Made by a program: the position numbers and the translations under genes
From: Vulgatibacter incomptus_A
Lineage (GTDB): Bacteria; Myxococcota; Myxococcia; Myxococcales; Vulgatibacteraceae
Assembly: GCA_040391605.1 (NCBI GenBank)
Contig: JBEBXK010000084.1
Coordinates: forward strand, 1-9,521
Length of the DNA: 9,521 nucleotides
Direction: 5' to 3'
Shown: piece by piece, positions 7,364 through 9,521 of the stretch
How positions within the stretch are numbered: the stretch's first letter is position 1
Layout of the letters: every line of letters starts with the position of its first letter
Notes under the pieces: generated by a model
Database searches by the model: none
What the model saw: only the letters and a program-made list of their open reading frames with translations
What the model was told of the DNA's origin: nothing

Positions 7364-7653
7364 GCCCGCCTCCCCCCTTGGGGCGGGATACGGGCTGGCC
7401 CGCACGGTGCCGGGGCGTCCCACTCCGGAGGGCCGCTCGTCGCTCTCCCTCTGGTGGGAGCTGGGGTCGACCGCAACGCGAAGGGCTCCATTGGGGGTCC
7501 TTCTCGCCCTCGGCCCGGAGAGGCCGCGAATTTCTTCACGAACTCGCCGGGTTGAACCTGTTCAGGAGCTCGCCTGCATCCACCAAGGGGGAGGCTCCGG
7601 ATCCATTTTTCACAAGCAGTAGAGCCGTACGAACCGAGCCGACGATCCGCCCC
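7364..7653. promoter_or_regulatory. Divergent intergenic region between cydA and the MATE gene
   Basis: These 290 bp separate the two divergent starts and must carry the promoter for cydAB on the minus strand and probably one for the exporter on the plus strand. Seen directly: the cydA ribosome binding site GGGGGGAGG (minus strand, 7369-7377), a 5-bp hairpin CGGCC/GGCCG at 7511-7526, and the dyad at 7553-7564. I found no convincing -35/-10 pair in either direction and no FNR-type TTGAT-N4-ATCAA site. Open frames crossing the region lack start signals and coding character. Confidence 0.5.
7553..7564. promoter_or_regulatory. Small inverted repeat, possible operator
   Basis: TGAAC-CT-GTTCA is a perfect 5-bp inverted repeat with a 2-nt spacer, in the middle of the divergent region, 189 bp from the cydA start and 89 bp from the MATE start. 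The GAAC/GTTC half-sites recall LexA boxes, but the spacer is 2 nt and not 4, so I do not assign a regulator. A dyad of this size could be chance. Confidence 0.25.
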
Positions 7654-9069
7654 ATGAGCCGCCCACACCCCTACCTCACCGAACTCAAGAGCCTCCTTCG
7701 CCTCGCGGCGCCCCTGGCCGCGGTCCACGCGGGCAACCAGCTCATGTCCTTCGTCGACGTGGCGGTGGTGGGGAGGCTCGGCGCCGCCTCGCTCGCCGGG
7801 ATCGGACTGGCCAACGGGATCTTCTTCACCCTCTCGCTGCTGGGGATGGGCGCCATGATGGGCTTCGATCCCATGGTCTCCCAGGCCCTCGGCGCTGGCG
7901 ATCGGGCCAGGGCCCGCCGCTACCTCTGGCAGGGGGTCTGGCTCGCGCTGGCGGTCACCCTGATCCTCGCCATCCCCATCAGCGTGGCACCCTACTTCCT
8001 CGTACCCTTCGGCATCGAGGAGGCAGCCGCCAACGAGGCGCGGATCTACCTCCACATCCGGCTCATCGGCCTCTACCCGATGCTCGTCTTCATGGCGGTG
8101 CGCGCCTATCTCCAGGCCAAGGGCGTGGTCCGCCCCATGGTCATCTCCATGGTGGCCGCCAACGTCGTGAACGTCGTCGCCGACGTCCTCCTCGTCTATG
8201 GAGGCGGCGTGCTGCCGGCGTGGGCGGGACCCCTGCGCGCCATCCCCGGCTACGGCGTGGCGGGCGCCGCGGCGGCCACCGTCCTCTGCACTGTCTTCCA
8301 ACTCGCCATCGTCGCCTGGGCCCTGCGCTCGATCCACGTCGGGACCTTCACCCACGAGATGCGGAGGCCCCATAGGCAGGACCTCCGCCAGGCGGTCAGG
8401 GTCGGCCTCCCCATCGGCCTGCAGATGGCGTCGGAGACCAGCGTCTTCGCCCTGGTGGGCCTCCTCATCGGGCGGATGGGCACCCAACATCTCGCCGCCC
8501 ACCAGATCGCCCTCACCCTCGCCAGCCTCACCTTCACCGCCGCGGTCGGCATCGGCGCCGCAGCCTCCGTCCGCGTCGGCCGCTCCATCGGCGCTGGCGA
8601 CACCGCCGGCACGCGGCGCGCGGGCATCACCGCCATCGCCGCGGGCGGCGCCTGGATGGGGCTCTTCGGCCTCCTCTTCCTCCTCGTGCCCGGCCACCTC
8701 GCCGCCCTCCTCACCGATCAGGCCGGCGTGATCCAGGCGGCGATCCCCCTGCTCATGATCGCCGCGGTCTTCCAGATCTTCGACGGGCTCCAGGCCGTGG
8801 GCTCCGGCGCCCTGCGAGGCGCCGGCGACACCCGCTACCCCTTCGTCGTCAACGTCCTCGGCTATTACGCCATCGCCCTCCCCGTCGGGCTCTGGCTCGC
8901 CTCCGGCCGAGGTCTGCAGGCCGTCGGCCTCTGGTGGGGCCTCTGCATCGGCCTCATCCTCATCGCCTTCGCCCTGGTCGGCCGCTTCCTCCGGATCTCC
9001 TCCAAGGTGATCAAGCCCCTCACCGCCCCGGCCACCGGCCCCCCCCAGGCCATCAAACGCAGCGCCTGA
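7654..9069 (+). CDS. MATE family efflux transporter, NorM-like
   Basis: This is an inner-membrane cation-coupled exporter of the multi-antimicrobial extrusion family, usually exporting cationic drugs, dyes or metabolites. The 471-aa product is hydrophobic, with about 12 predicted segments in two related halves. The half-starts are alike: residues 18-52 (AAPLAAVHAGNQLMSFVDVAVVGRLG) and 251-285 (GLPIGLQMASETSVFALVG), each followed by a version of the GAGD motif (80-83 and 313-316). Three acidic residues match the NorM cation site by position: D35 in SFVDVAVVG, E261 in ASETSV, D377 in QIFDGLQAVGSGALRGAGD (V. cholerae NorM D36, E255, D371). The start at ATG 7654 puts the family motif at the expected place, but no good Shine-Dalgarno is visible. 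The frame continues upstream to 7378 without family similarity. The substrate cannot be inferred, and nothing ties it to cydAB except divergence. Confidence 0.92.
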   Translation: MSRPHPYLTELKSLLRLAAPLAAVHAGNQLMSFVDVAVVGRLGAASLAGIGLANGIFFTLSLLGMGAMMGFDPMVSQALGAGDRARARRYLWQGVWLALAVTLILAIPISVAPYFLVPFGIEEAAANEARIYLHIRLIGLYPMLVFMAVRAYLQAKGVVRPMVISMVAANVVNVVADVLLVYGGGVLPAWAGPLRAIPGYGVAGAAAATVLCTVFQLAIVAWALRSIHVGTFTHEMRRPHRQDLRQAVRVGLPIGLQMASETSVFALVGLLIGRMGTQHLAAHQIALTLASLTFTAAVGIGAAASVRVGRSIGAGDTAGTRRAGITAIAAGGAWMGLFGLLFLLVPGHLAALLTDQAGVIQAAIPLLMIAAVFQIFDGLQAVGSGALRGAGDTRYPFVVNVLGYYAIALPVGLWLASGRGLQAVGLWWGLCIGLILIAFALVGRFLRISSKVIKPLTAPATGPPQAIKRSA

Positions 9070-9071
9070 GA

Positions 9072-9087
9072 CCTCGCGAGTGCGAGG
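9072..9087 (+). terminator. Hairpin just after the MATE stop, possible terminator
   Basis: CCTCGC and GCGAGG form a perfect 6-bp GC-rich stem around GAGT, 2 bp after the stop codon. No T-tract follows, so termination is plausible but not shown. Confidence 0.35.
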
Positions 9088-9162
9088 GGCGCACCGCTGC
9101 CGGTCCATGCTCCCGGCTCGATAGATCCTATGACCAGCAATCAATGTTGGAGGCCCTGCGCC

Positions 9163-9192
9163 TTGTAGTGAGAAGCGAACTCGTCCTATGCT
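9163..9192 (+). promoter_or_regulatory. Weak candidate promoter for the lipoprotein gene
   Basis: TTGTAG (9163-9168) and TATGCT (9187-9192) are separated by 18 bp and end 30 bp before the lipoprotein ATG. The -35 matches only three consensus positions, so this is a guess from spacing and location. This spacer (9088-9222) is visibly more AT-rich than its surroundings, which fits a promoter region. Confidence 0.2.
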
Positions 9193-9222
9193 TGGCAGCT
9201 CAATCATTGGCTGGGAGTTCGC

Positions 9223-9521
9223 ATGACCTCGAAGCTCTCCTGTTTTGCCTTCGCTCTCGTCCTGCTGGTCGGCGCCGCCTGCGGCTCTGAGGACACCACT
9301 GTCAAAGTCCCGGGCACCGGTGGCGCGGGCGGTGAGCCGTCCACAGGAGGCACGGGCGGTGAGATCGGCACCGGCGGCACGGGCGGTGAAATCGGTACTG
9401 GCGGCATGGGCGGCGAAATCGGCACCGGCGGCATGGGCGGCGAGCCCGGTGCAGGCGGCATGGGCGGCGAGCCCGGCGCAGGCGGCATGGGCGGCGAGCC
9501 CGGCGCAGGCGGCATGGGCGG
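9223..9521 (+). CDS. Secreted Gly-rich repeat lipoprotein, N-terminal part (runs off the window)
   Basis: The ATG at 9223 follows GGGAG by 5 nt. Residues 1-20 are a lipoprotein signal peptide: K4, a hydrophobic core (FAFALVLLVGAA) and lipidation Cys C20. The lipobox is G-A-A-C, with Gly instead of the usual Leu at -3, so it is imperfect but acceptable. GSEDTTVKVPG follows, then from residue 36 seven tandem nonapeptides grading from GGEPSTGGT through GGEIGTGGM to GGEPGAGGM, reaching the window edge after 99 codons with no stop. Acidic residues after C20 would favour an outer-membrane destination in many Gram-negatives. Such Gly-rich stretches behind lipoprotein signals often act as flexible linkers to a C-terminal extracellular domain in myxobacterial-type genomes; the functional domain here would lie outside the window, so no function is assigned. 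Confidence 0.8.
   Translation, partial: MTSKLSCFAFALVLLVGAACGSEDTTVKVPGTGGAGGEPSTGGTGGEIGTGGTGGEIGTGGMGGEIGTGGMGGEPGAGGMGGEPGAGGMGGEPGAGGMG
9328..9516 (+). repeat. 27-bp tandem repeat encoding nonapeptides
   Basis: There are seven in-frame units of 27 bp starting at 9328, 9355, 9382, 9409, 9436, 9463 and 9490, continuing past the window. Units 6 and 7 are identical and unit 5 differs by one silent base, whereas units 1-4 carry several differences, including a switch from Ile-Gly-Thr to Pro-Gly-Ala. The frame is preserved because the unit is a multiple of three. Confidence 0.9.

Noticed and set aside
7378..7653. N-terminal extension of the MATE frame by 92 codons
   Set aside because: Arg-rich and unlike any MATE N-terminus; it would fill nearly the whole divergent promoter region.
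7234..9207. Minus-strand open frame (657 codons) opposite the MATE gene and running into cydA
   Set aside because: Composition is dominated by Asp, Glu, Gly, Ala and His from antisense reading of GC-rich codons; it overlaps two clear genes and has no start signal.
9204..9515. Pro-rich minus-strand frame opposite the lipoprotein repeats
   Set aside because: It merely mirrors the 27-bp tandem repeat; the plus-strand frame has a ribosome binding site, signal peptide and lipidation Cys.
1..9521. CRISPR arrays, tRNA or rRNA genes, insertion sequences, phage attachment sites
   Set aside because: I saw no spaced direct repeats, cloverleaf-like sequence, transposase motifs or integrase. The only tandem repeat is coding.

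Overview
This window is GC-rich, Gram-negative chromosomal DNA. Third codon positions are strongly G/C, and the right edge holds the start of a secreted lipoprotein with a long Gly-rich tandem repeat of a style common in Myxococcota. My best guess is therefore a myxobacterial-type (deltaproteobacterial) genome. That assignment rests on composition and gene style and was not tested by a search.

Layout: (1) 1-149 carries a long near-perfect hairpin. (2) 150-3173 (+) is treY, maltooligosyltrehalose synthase. (3) 3174-3274 contains a partial copy of the element seen at 15-67. (4) 3275-4849 (+) is malQ, 4-alpha-glucanotransferase. (5) 4850-4982 is a short convergent gap. (6) 4983-6008 and 6008-7363 (-) are cydB and cydA, a translationally coupled operon for a short-Q-loop (cyanide-insensitive type) cytochrome bd oxidase. 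(7) 7364-7653 is the divergent spacer between cydA and the next gene. (8) 7654-9069 (+) is a NorM-like MATE exporter. (9) 9070-9222 is a spacer with a small hairpin. (10) 9223-9521 (+, running off the end) is the lipoprotein with nonapeptide repeats.

TreY and MalQ act in the same alpha-glucan pathway. MalQ reshuffles short maltooligosaccharides into chains of usable length. TreY turns the reducing end of such chains into an alpha,alpha-1,1 linkage, from which TreZ (not in this window) would release trehalose. CydAB reduces O2 with quinol as a low-proton-yield terminal oxidase. The MATE pump and the lipoprotein have no evident link to either pathway.

Most of the window is recognisable housekeeping or accessory metabolism; I did not find a convincing new multi-gene system. 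The points most worth a second look are the dispersed hairpin element upstream of both treY and malQ, the two CxxC pairs and the insertion in TreY, and the 27-bp tandem repeat that appears to be expanding at the right edge.
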